Below are positions 1 through 7,210 of a stretch of DNA of 10,030 nucleotides, one piece after another; positions within the stretch are counted from its first letter, which is position 1, and each line of letters begins with the position of its first letter. This stretch comes from Saccoglossus kowalevskii (lineage: Eukaryota > Hemichordata > Enteropneusta > Harrimaniidae), in contig NW_003106105.1 in assembly GCF_000003605.2 (NCBI RefSeq), positions 37,058-47,087 on the forward strand, written 5' to 3'. A model generated the notes under the pieces. It had not been told where the DNA came from, did not search any database, and worked only from the letters and a program-made list of their open reading frames with translations. The position numbers were made by a program, and so were the translations under genes.

Positions 1-414
1 TGACTGATTTCCACCGAGACGAGAACTGCATAAGCGTCATCAAAACTCGGATTAAACTCAGGTAATTTCGGGAAAAGTCGGATTTTGAAGGAAAAATGTT
101 AAAAATCTAGGAAAAACACAGTGAAACTTTGAAGAATCGAAAAAATAACTTGATGTGCACAATAGCACCATCAATTTCTGTCTCTGTACCAACTCTGAAC
201 TGAATTGGATCACACATGTGTTAGAAAAAGCTGGTAACATGAAAATGTGCACACACATTTGCACAGACACGACCCAAATTAATACCCCCCGCCCGGATCG
301 CAGATCACAGGCTAATTATGAAACATTGTGGAGCCCCATGTTTGGGGCTTTACTTGTACAAAGGGCTCCACTTTGTTTGTGTATGTCTGGACTACTGGTT
401 CTACTTCTACGTCT
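1..414. other. Non-coding stretch, probably intronic
   Basis: AT-rich sequence with stops in all frames over short distances and no recognisable protein, RNA or repeat family. The open frames that enter it from the right come from the adjacent A/C tract and have no protein-like composition here. The only structured part is the nested inverted repeat at 328-371. Intron status is inferred from the minus-strand PIGK exons further right, whose next exon was not found in this window. Confidence 0.5.
328..371. repeat. Nested inverted repeat with two alternative hairpins
   Basis: GTGGAGCCC at 328-336 is matched perfectly by its reverse complement GGGCTCCAC at 363-371. Inside it, AGCCCC at 332-337 pairs with GGGGCT at 344-349 across a 6-base loop. 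The two foldings compete for the same AGCCC bases. The structure lies about 45 bases before the A/C microsatellite. Function is unknown; it may be part of an old dispersed element. Confidence 0.6.
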
Positions 415-935
415 ACACCAACACACACCACACACACACACCACATACACACCACACCACATACACCACCACGCACCACCACACACCACCACACACACCA
501 CACACACACACACCACACACACACACACCACACACACCACCACACACCACCACACACCACACACACACCACACACACACCCCACCACACACACACCACAC
601 CACCACACACACACCACACCACACACACACCACCACACACCCCACCACACACACACCACCACACCCCACAACACACCACCACACCGCACCACCGTACACC
701 ACACCACACACACCACACACCACCGTACACCACACCACACCACCACACCCCACCACACAACCACACCGCACCACACACCACCGTACACCACACCACACAC
801 CACACACACACCACACACACCACCACACACCACACCCCACCACACCACACAACACACCACCACACCACCGTACACCACACATACCACACCACCATACCAA
901 ACCACACCACTCCATCCCAATTCACCCCACCCCAC
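415..935. repeat. Irregular A/C microsatellite (CACACCAC-type)
   Basis: About 520 bases consist almost only of A and C on this strand, as mixed CA, CCA and CCCCA words. Positions 474-685 (212 bases) contain no G or T at all. The second half is interrupted by GT within CCGTACACC words at about 694, 725, 783 and 870. The His/Thr/Pro-rich (plus) and Cys/Val/Gly/Trp-rich (minus) open frames across it arise from the skewed composition, because all three frames stay open at once, and they are not genes. The complementary strand is irregular TG/TGG. The right edge decays through ACCATACCAA and CCATCCCAATTC. Confidence 0.95.
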
Positions 936-2080
936 AGTTACTTGATAATCGTTCTACTCCCCATGAGACAGCCATAACTGAGCTATACTTGCCCAGCTCC
1001 TTGTATTCGACTGTTTTCCTATGATTTCATGTTGCACTCTGGCACAGCAAATTGTTTCTTTGAGCATCAGCTATTTTGTTTCACCATGATAATAGTTTTA
1101 TTAGATTTCCTTACAAAGACACTTGTTTGTAACAGTCAGCCTGTACTGTCAGACAGTAATGTTTGTTAGAGGATTATCCCTCATTGTGCGTTTGCATATT
1201 AACAATGGACGCCACTTCTCCAGCAGGTAAGTCTCAAAATGCCAGATGTTTTTTTTATCAATTTTCACACTTGCACTCAAAATTATTTGTTATCTGAAAT
1301 GCTTAATGTCAGTTTTTAATAAGTTTGGCTATTGTTAGTGTATGTTTTTAATAATGCAGCAAATCTGCAGGGTTTTATTATCCAAAACTGTGTTTCATGT
1401 TTTTCTCAAGTTTAAGTTTTGATTCAGTACGGCTCATTGGGGCCGTTAGCAAATATAGTGCGTCGGGCTAGGACATTCAAACTCACACTTATCATTCACA
1501 AGATAATGATAGTGCGAAATATGTCTGAGTTAAGTTGTTTAAGAAAATGCTTTTTTACAGAATAATAGTCTGTTAAAGGTGCTAAGTATGAAATAATTAG
1601 GGTACAGAAAAACAAACCTGCACAGAACTCAGAAGAACAGGTCTTTTAATTTTTGGGGACACATTTCAAGGGACTTGATTACGGACAATACATCATACAT
1701 GGTGCAAATTTCACCCAAAAGTTCTGCAGTGTGCTCTTTCAATTGCGAATTTAGGCATTTTTACAACGTTTGCCATTTTCGTTGTCATGTGGTTAAACTA
1801 TGTAAACAATGACTGTCCAGTTTATGCAAACTTGTCCCTCTATACTTGCGCTTTTGAATTATACATAGTGTATACACTAAATTAAGGTTTTGAATGAGAC
1901 AGAGAATACTTTATTCAAAAACATCATCAAACACTACTTGCTACATGTACCTTAAAGTGGTTGGTCAATGAATGTCACAGATAGCCCAGCAGATTAAGTC
2001 TATAGAAAAATCTTTCAATTGGTGATGCGAGCATCACACTTGGTACATATATTGTTCAAATATAGTTGAATGAATAAAAC
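936..2080. other. Unassigned AT-rich DNA
   Basis: No gene, RNA or repeat family is recognised. Small items inside are a perfect 14-base palindrome TAGTGTATACACTA at 1866-1879 and an ATG followed by a consensus splice donor at 1205-1232 (see findings). Homopolymer T and A runs and frequent stops in all frames fit intron or intergenic sequence. Confidence 0.5.
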
Positions 2081-2082
2081 AC

Positions 2083-2129
2083 GTTAGCCACCCCAAAAAA
2101 TCAATATGGCGGCCATTTTTCAAGATGGC
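2083..2129 (+). repeat. Dispersed ATGGCGGCCAT repeat, plus copy
   Basis: GTTAGCCACC at 2083-2092 is followed by ATGGCGGCCAT at 2106-2116 and TTTTCAAGATGGC up to 2129. The same order (GTTAGCCACC, then ATGGC-GCCAT, then TTTCAAGATGGC) occurs on the minus strand at 3479-3531, so the two are inverted copies of one repeat about 1.4 kb apart. A further relative, AAAAATGGCGCCCAAAAA, sits near 2276-2293. The motif core resembles the YY1 binding word (AAGATGGCGGC), but no function is shown. Confidence 0.6.
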
Positions 2130-2864
2130 ATAGACCTAATAATTTCTTGATTGTTTGTTAAAACTGACCTGTGTTTTATTTTTTTTAATTTCATGCTTAT
2201 TTTGTTATGATGAGAGACATTTGTGAATAATTAAGTTATGAAATGCCAACATTTTTTTTAAATGGTGATTTTTTTTAAAAATGGCGCCCAAAAATTTAGT
2301 AGAAGTGTTCAGTGTCCAATAATTTGTTTTGCACTTTTGTTCTCAATTGAATTAAACACTGCTTATTCATTATTGAATGAGTATTTTGTACTGTTTTATC
2401 TTCAAGAGATATTTATTTAAAAGAGTGACAGTCGAAGCACAACCAGGGCACTCTGGTGACGTCACTGCTGTGAAACTCGGCATGAGGTCCAACATTAGCT
2501 TTGCTATTTTTGTAATGTAAAGTGTCCCAAATGCTACCTTATGAGCTTCTACTATTGATTATCCATTTATAAAGATAGTAAAAGTAGTATTAGTATGGTA
2601 GTCACACCTGAATAGACAGGATGTGCCAGCACAGAAAAACCCAACCAAGGGTAATGGGGCAATTGTTACCAGGATGGTGTACAGATCGCACAGGACTTAA
2701 ATAATGTTGGACAAACGATCGGGCTAGAAGTAGGGGTAAATTTACTATGAACCTACTGAGAAATAATTTTAAACTCATGGTTGCTGTTGACATAGGAAGT
2801 AAAGTAAGCAAATAACACGGCGAATAAACGGCAAGGTAAATACTACGTCAAATTATAGTAAACA
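2130..2864. other. Non-coding DNA between inverted repeat copies
   Basis: T-rich and A-rich runs at 2176-2290 are followed by more complex sequence. A full palindromic cAMP-response-type word GTGACGTCAC lies at 2456-2465; with no promoter evidence around it, its role is unknown. The minus-strand open frame at 2602-2811 has no recognisable domain and lies where the body of the tRNA-like SINE candidate would be, so I treat it as chance. No host gene is recognised. Confidence 0.45.
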
Positions 2865-2865
2865 C

Positions 2866-2958
2866 GTACTTCGTGCGTGACTCGAACCGGCGCTCGCGTA
2901 CGGCACCTAATCATCTAGATTCACGCCACTACACGTCTTCCCCTCGGCCACCGGGCAT
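2866..2958 (-). repeat. tRNA-like segment, probable SINE head (degenerate)
   Basis: Read on the minus strand, TGGCCGAGGGG at 2950-2940 matches an RNA polymerase III A box of the Leu/Ser tRNA type, and GGTTCGAGTCA at 2888-2878 matches the B box/T-loop. The spacing of 62 bases suits a class II tRNA with a long variable arm, and GGTGC...GCGCC just before the B box can pair like such an arm. The T stem and acceptor stem do not pair properly, so this is not a working tRNA gene. The segment is unusually rich in CG dinucleotides compared with its AT-rich surroundings, consistent with insertion. The family, and where the SINE body ends toward lower coordinates, cannot be decided by eye. Confidence 0.5.
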
Positions 2959-3478
2959 CCCCAAAAAAGGATGTTTAATAACCAAGCTTATTACCGTCCA
3001 CACGATCCGCGCCACACAGCGTGGCCAGAATGCGGCAAAGGCCTTCAGATCTGGCTGTATAGGATGGTGAAAGTAATGGTACAGCATTATAACAGTGAAT
3101 AAGTACTGTACTGTGATCGGCTACAAATATATCTGACGATGAGCATAGTGTACCTACAAAAAGTAAATGGAGCTTCCTTGAAGACAAAGTATGTTTATTT
3201 GTGAAAAAATAGGCTCCAAAATCTGAACTTCGTCATGCTATGACAATGGATTTAGACACAGGCAATGGACTATTCAAAGACACTGATTTTAGCAAAAACT
3301 GAGTGTTATGGCAGGTGCAAATGCTTCTAGCTAACCCTTCATTAAATTGCATTGCAAGGTAGTTGTTGGGGGCTCCAGAGAGGCCTTTTTGTAGTTTTGA
3401 CCCATTTTGGTGTTAATTTGTACATGTTAAACGTACAATATTCAGTTGCACCTTCAATGGTCCAATTCAAGAATACGT
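2959..3478. other. Non-coding stretch with a GC-rich start
   Basis: The first 100 bases continue the GC-rich character of the tRNA-like segment and contain GCCACACAGCGTGGC (3011-3025), a short hairpin with GCCAC/GTGGC arms. From about 3060 the sequence is AT-rich and unremarkable. The short open frames on both strands (2873-3070 plus, 2975-3187 minus) show no domain and overlap each other. Confidence 0.4.
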
Positions 3479-3531
3479 ATGGCCGCCATCTTGAAAAAAT
3501 GGCGGCCATTTCTAGAATTTAGGTGGCTAAC
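3479..3531 (-). repeat. Dispersed ATGGCGGCCAT repeat, inverted copy
   Basis: ATGGCCGCCAT at 3479-3489 and ATGGCGGCCAT at 3499-3509 form a perfect 11-base inverted repeat with a 9-base spacer. GGTGGCTAAC follows at 3522-3531. On the minus strand the order matches the copy at 2083-2129. GCCGCCATCTTG at 3482-3493 is a full match to the vertebrate YY1 consensus. This is probably part of a small non-autonomous repeat family rather than a dedicated regulatory element. Confidence 0.65.
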
Positions 3532-3639
3532 AAATCTGAAAGAGATTCAAACAGACTTGTAGTTTTTAACAAAATATTACTTTATACCAAAAATTAGGAA
3601 AATATTCATCAAAGGTATCTGATAGAGGTCCAACTATAT

Positions 3640-3815
3640 GTATAATATCAAAACACTCAGACTTGCATTTTTTACCAAAAAGGCAAAAATATCAATTTTT
3701 ACCAAAAATGACAAAAATATTTATCAAATTTATAAAATGGAAGATATCATCATGAGATGAACAAATTCAAAATATAATATCAATTTGAAAGCAATTGGAC
3801 TTGCGATTTTTAACT
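3640..3815 (+). repeat. Degenerate direct repeat, about 140-base spacing
   Basis: ATAATATCAA...GACTTGCATTTTTTACC near 3642-3675 recurs as ATAATATCAA...GACTTGCGATTTTTAAC near 3775-3813. Between them ACCAAAAA-GCAAAAATAT and ACCAAAAATGACAAAAATAT repeat over a shorter distance. Divergence is high, so the unit boundaries are approximate. The surroundings up to 4110 are AT-rich with no gene seen. Confidence 0.45.
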
Positions 3816-4115
3816 TTTTATAAAAAACAAGCATCCTTGCAGAGGGCAGTGGCAGTTACTACAGAGTAGATGGATAAAAGAAGTGGAATCTATGACAGTT
3901 TAGTAACTGTGGCAATGGTCACTGGAAGGGCATATCCCATATTATTTGTGTATGTAATGCATGGATATGTATAACTGAGGATGTGGATGTACTGGAAATT
4001 GAACCTGAAACATGAAGTTGTCATTATTACCAGAATATATTTGTGCATTATTTAGTTATTGTACATGTTACTGAATTGAGAATGACAAAGTTGTACAATA
4101 TGACATTGTGATATG

Positions 4116-4337
4116 TGACCTTGAGATGACCTTGACCTTTCCTTGGAAGATTTTGCAGAGGGACGACCTTACCCCATTACACATGTGACTTTACGATGAC
4201 CCTGACCCGGGGCCTTGAGATGACTCTGAACCAGCCTTGAAGATTTAGGGGAGGTGTTTCAATCCCTCCCACCCTCACTGTTCAGTATCACCAATATAAA
4301 AGCAGCAAACTTATAAACCATGAAATGACCTTGACCT
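4116..4337 (+). repeat. Cluster of TGACCT half-site tandems
   Basis: TGACCT words occur at 4116-4121, 4127-4132 and 4133-4138, TGACCC twice at 4197-4208, and TGACCT twice at 4326-4337. Three pairs are head-to-tail with no spacer. Reverse-complemented, the word is AGGTCA, the nuclear receptor half-site, and TGACCTTGA at 4116-4124 and 4127-4135 matches the extended TCAAGGTCA form. Tracts of this GACCTTGACC kind are common as degenerate repeats in invertebrate genomes, so repeat origin is more likely than a designed enhancer. Confidence 0.5.
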
Positions 4338-4452
4338 GAACTTGAGCATTTCTGGAAAACATTGGCCCAACCAGTTCATTTTTCAAGCCAATGTGTACTG
4401 AGAAAACCAAGCTTTCAACTGATACATGTACAGTTGTTTACTGGTGTCCATG

Positions 4453-4483
4453 CATTATACATAGCCCCTACACATGTATAATG
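4453..4483. repeat. 10-bp inverted repeat (hairpin)
   Basis: CATTATACAT at 4453-4462 and ATGTATAATG at 4474-4483 are exact reverse complements separated by 11 bases. No T tract or gene end is associated, so a terminator role is not supported. Confidence 0.5.
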
Positions 4484-4712
4484 TATCTGAAAGTGACAAA
4501 AAACCCAAAAATTATTTTAAAAAATCATAACTTCCACAAAAATATATCTTCACTAAATGAACAAACTTGAGAGAATGGTGTTCCATGTGTCTATGAATTT
4601 CAAAGCAATGTGGACAGCAGAAATGTGCAAAAATGTGCAAAAAGTACTTGTCATTAGTACTTGCCCATTTTGAGAAATATTGCTCTGGAACAGCAATAAT
4701 TGAAATATGTAA

Positions 4713-4990
4713 AATGAATATATAAAAATTGAACATAAAATCAGTCAAAGCATGGAAGAGATATGGCACTACAACTGCATTCATTGAAACAAAATGGCCA
4801 CCAGTTGGTCATTTTAAATTAGATCTGAAATATAAAACTATATGCATCAAGGTCCTATAAGTTTGAACAAAATCCATCCATAAATGCCAAGATCCTGTTC
4901 TGGAATGCCAGAAGTGCTTGATTTTTGATGATTTTTTTGGCCATTTTGAATCAGATTCAGTCAAACCAACATATCTATGTCATGATGTAT
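4713..4990 (+). repeat. Dispersed repeat, tandem copy 1
   Basis: This unit starts at AATGAATATATAAAA and is repeated about 278 bases later. The core 4740-4860 aligns without gaps to 5016-5136 with 8 mismatches in 121 bases (about 93% identity). After the core, copy 1 has about 28 bases (CCAAGATCCTG...) that copy 2 lacks. It carries the imperfect inverted motif AAAATGGCC...GGTCATTTT near 4792-4815. The minus-strand frames across it are chance frames shared by the repeat copies. Confidence 0.75.
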
Positions 4991-5347
4991 AATGAATATA
5001 TAAAATTTTAACATAATCAGTCAAAGCATGGCAGAGATATGGCACTAGAACTACATTCATTGAAACAAAATGACCGCCAGTTGGCCATTTTAAATTTGAT
5101 CTGAAATATAAAACTATGTGCATCAAGGTCCTATAATGTCCAACATATGTACCAAGTTTGAACAAAATCCACCCATAAATGCTTGATTTTGATGATTTTT
5201 CAGCATAGAAATGGCCACCATTTGGCCATCTTGAATCAGATTGTGAAACGAATTTATGTGCATATGTATAACATTACGTATGATGTATATGTGAAGTTTA
5301 ATTGTGATTGGTCCAGGCATGTCTAAGATACAGGTCTGGACGCACGA
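4991..5347 (+). repeat. Dispersed repeat, tandem copy 2
   Basis: This is the second copy of the preceding unit, with the 121-base core at 5016-5136. It has an extra 19 bases (TGTCCAACATATGTACCAA) after the core and lacks an insertion present in copy 1. Two inverted motifs occur, AAAATGACC...GGCCATTTT near 5068-5091 and ATGGCCA/TGGCCAT near 5212-5230. The 3' part, with GTGAAGTTTAATTGTGATTGG, has no counterpart in copy 1, so copy 1 may be truncated or the element may extend only here. The right boundary is approximate. Confidence 0.7.
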
Positions 5348-5550
5348 ACACACAAAAATCAAAACATAAGTCCACGTTTCCAGACTGCGTTCGAATGGGG
5401 ACTGACAAAGATGGTGACTTTGACTGTTGCGCAGATCACAGTACTGAGATGTTACAAAGGAATTAATTAGGAATTTTCTTCATCATTTCTAACACATGTG
5501 AATCCATTAGGCTAGAAGGACAGTGAAAACACAGTAATATGTTTGAGTAC
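5348..5550 (-). other. PIGK intron start, downstream of the HGG exon
   Basis: On the minus strand, GTACTCAAAC begins at 5550 directly after the exon and gives a consensus-like GT donor. The sequence toward lower coordinates is non-coding. No following exon with the conserved D-T-C-Q catalytic cysteine segment was found anywhere from here to position 1, so this intron probably exceeds 5.5 kb. Confidence 0.6.
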
Positions 5551-5647
5551 CTGCGTTTTTGCCACATTTGTTCAAAAGCATCAGCTAATTCTATACTGGA
5601 TATCTCTTCTGCATCTTGGAACTTCAGAAATCCATCACCACCGTGAC
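5551..5647 (-). CDS. PIGK: PIGK/GPI8 internal exon with catalytic His
   Basis: PIGK is the cysteine-protease-like catalytic subunit of the GPI transamidase complex in the ER membrane; it cleaves the C-terminal signal of proteins and transfers them to a GPI anchor. This 97-base exon supplies 31 whole codons, HGGDGFLKFQD...ELADAFEQMWQKR, which match the family's strongly conserved block in the C13 caspase-like fold. The His of HGG is the family's catalytic histidine. Splice signals on the minus strand are clear: TTATGTTCAG before 5647 and GTACTCAAAC after 5551. The exon opens with two bases (GT) that finish a Gly codon and ends with two bases (AG) of an Arg codon, so it is phase-consistent with the exon at 7030-7141. 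The open frame runs beyond both splice sites, but the protein match stops exactly at them. The catalytic Cys exon is not in the window. Confidence 0.94.
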
Positions 5648-7029
5648 CTGAACATAATACACACATACTTTATCAGAAAATGGCAATGGGTGAAAAAACA
5701 AAAATCTAGACATTCAAATGCAAGACTGACAATTAATTATGTATTTTATATCACCTGTTCGGTAGTGATGTCATGGGCTAGTATTATCTACAAACCAAAG
5801 AATAATACAGCCCACAAGTATCAACCAGCTCTATGAATAAGTGACACCAGGTGATAAACTGTTCAATCACATGTCAATGCTATAGTTCCTGTCTGTATTT
5901 AGATGCATTAGATTAGAAGGCACAAAAGAAAGCAGGAATAATGTCAAGACAATTTCAATTAGACAAGAATGATGGGCATACAGACACAGGCCTAGGTGTT
6001 GGGTCAATGCCCAGGCCTAGGTGTTGGGTCAATGCCCAGGCCTAGGTGTTGGGTCAATGCCCAGGCCTAGGTGTTGGGTCAATGCCCAGGCCTAGGCCTA
6101 GGTGTTGGGTCAATGCCCAGGCCTAGGCCTAGGTGTTGGGTCAATGCCCAGGCCTAGGCCTAGGTGTTGGGTCAATGCCCAGGCCTAGGTGTTGGGTCAA
6201 TGCCCAGGCCTAGGTGTTGGGTCAATGCCCAGGCCTAGGTGTTGGGTCAATGCCCAGGCCTAGGTGTTGGGTCAATGCCCAGGCCTAGGTGCTGGGTCAA
6301 TGCCCAGGCCTAGGTGTTGGGTCAATGCCCAGGCCTAGGTGTTGGGTCAATGCCCAAGCCTAGGTGTTGGGTCAATGCCCAGGCCTAGGTGTTGGGTCAA
6401 TGCCCAGGCCTAGGTGTTCGGTCAATGCCCAGGCCTAGGTGTTCGGTCAATGCCCAGGCCTAGGTGTTCGGTCAATGCCCAGGCCTAGGTTTTGGGTCAA
6501 TGCCCACGCCTAGGTGTTGGGTCAAAGCCCACGCCTAGGTGTTCGGTCAATGCCCAGGCCTAGGTGTTCGGTCAATGCCCAGGCCTAGGTTTTGGGTCAA
6601 TGCCCACGCCTAGGTGTTGGGTCAATGCCCAGGCCTAGGTGTTGGGTCAATGTCCACGCCTAGGTGTTGGGTCAATGCCCAGGCCTAGGTGTTGGGTCAA
6701 TGCCCAGGCCTAGGTTTTGGGTCAATGTCCACGCCTAGGTGTTGGGTCAATGCCCAGGCCTAGGTGTTGGGTCAATGCCCAGGCCTAGGTGTTGGGTCAA
6801 TGCCCAGGCCAAAGTGCTGGGTCAATGCCCAGGTATATGTGTTTGGCCAATGTCCAGGCCTAGGTGTTTGGTCAATGCCCAGGACTAAGTGTTGGGTCAA
6901 TACCCAGGCCTAAGTGTTGAGTAAATACCCAGGCCTAAGTGTTGGGTCAATAGCCAGGCCCAAGTGTTGAGTCAATGCTCAGATCCAAGTATAAGATTAA
7001 TACCACATGTGTTGGTAAAATTGACATAC
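5648..7029 (-). other. PIGK: PIGK intron, phase 1, 1,382 bases
   Basis: Minus-strand donor GTATGTCAAT starts at 7029 and acceptor TTATGTTCAG ends at 5648. The intron splits a Gly codon after its first base. About 72% of its length is the 25-bp minisatellite at 5987-6985. The rest (5648-5986) is AT-rich and unremarkable. Removing it joins IYMT to G-HGG, the expected order in PIGK. Confidence 0.9.
5987..6985. repeat. 25-bp minisatellite, about 39 copies
   Basis: Head-to-tail units of 25 bases follow the pattern CAGGCCTAGGTG, TTGGGTCAATGCC. Three units near 6088-6169 are 31 bases because CCTAGG is extended to CCTAGGCCTAGG, itself a palindrome. From 6410 to 6740 variant units appear (TTCGG for TTGGG, TTTTGGG for TGTTGGG, CCCACGCC for CCCAGGCC), and part of the pattern repeats every 100 bases. 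Copies from about 6810 to 6985 decay progressively, while the left edge starts abruptly with perfect units. The unit is GC-rich against an AT-rich background. There are no spacers, so it is not a CRISPR array. Confidence 0.98.
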
Positions 7030-7141
7030 CTGTCATGTATATGAATATATTACTTCTATCATCTGATTGCAATCTTTTAGACTTAGGTGTACTTTCTGGC
7101 AACCTACCAGTTAGAACTCGCACAAAGTTTTCAACTGTCAC
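7030..7141 (-). CDS. PIGK: PIGK/GPI8 internal exon upstream of the HGG exon
   Basis: This 112-base exon encodes 37 codons beginning VTVENFVRVLTGRLP and ending SDDRSNIFIYMT, followed by the first base of a Gly codon. The series matches the PIGK segment lying directly before the catalytic-His motif, including the charged KSKRL/SDDRSN stretch. The minus-strand acceptor is CTCTTTCCAG before 7141, with a pyrimidine-rich lead, and the donor is CAG|GTATGTCAAT after 7030. The start is in phase 0. The Met seen just upstream in the same frame lies in the intron, across the acceptor, and is not a start codon. The preceding exon (family segment around ADDMAC and the GDD-EVDY region) was not found to the right, so it lies beyond the window or is too diverged to see. 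The 25-bp array begins 45 bases from the donor side and the 34-bp array 70 bases from the acceptor side. Confidence 0.95.
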
Positions 7142-7210
7142 CTGGAAAGAGACAATACATCATGTCTGTTTGTCTTTGACCATCAATCTATTCAGCTTTT
7201 AACTGTTTCC
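7142..7210 (-). other. PIGK: PIGK intron 3' end (acceptor region)
   Basis: These 69 bases separate the acceptor at 7141/7142 from the 34-bp minisatellite. On the minus strand they end in TGTCTCTTTCCAG, a normal polypyrimidine tract and AG. The branch point must fall here or in the first minisatellite unit. Confidence 0.7.

Noticed and set aside
415-935. Resemblance of the A/C tract to irregular yeast C1-3A telomeric repeats
   Set aside because: The tract is internal, next to complex sequence on both sides, and the window contains animal-type PIGK exons. It is simple microsatellite sequence.
155-1024. Long open frames on both strands (His/Thr/Pro-rich and Cys/Val/Gly-rich)
   Set aside because: They are produced by the A/C microsatellite, which lacks stops in all frames. 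Overlapping frames on both strands are equally long and none has a domain-like sequence.
2456-2465. GTGACGTCAC as a CREB-type promoter element
   Set aside because: It is a perfect motif but short, and no transcription start or gene 5' end is supported nearby.
2866-2958. Functional tRNA gene on the minus strand
   Set aside because: A and B boxes are present, but the T stem and the acceptor stem do not pair, so a tRNA-derived repeat is the better reading.
2602-3187. Small frames on both strands around the tRNA-like segment
   Set aside because: They overlap each other, have no recognisable domain and sit in probable SINE sequence.
4512-5362. Minus-strand frames of 61-90 codons
   Set aside because: They lie on or beside the tandem dispersed repeat; two of them share peptides because the DNA is repeated, with no sign of protein-level constraint.
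5543-5836. Plus-strand frame opposite the PIGK exon, and likewise 6975-7202
   Set aside because: Both are antisense shadows of the conserved minus-strand exons and show no protein similarity of their own.
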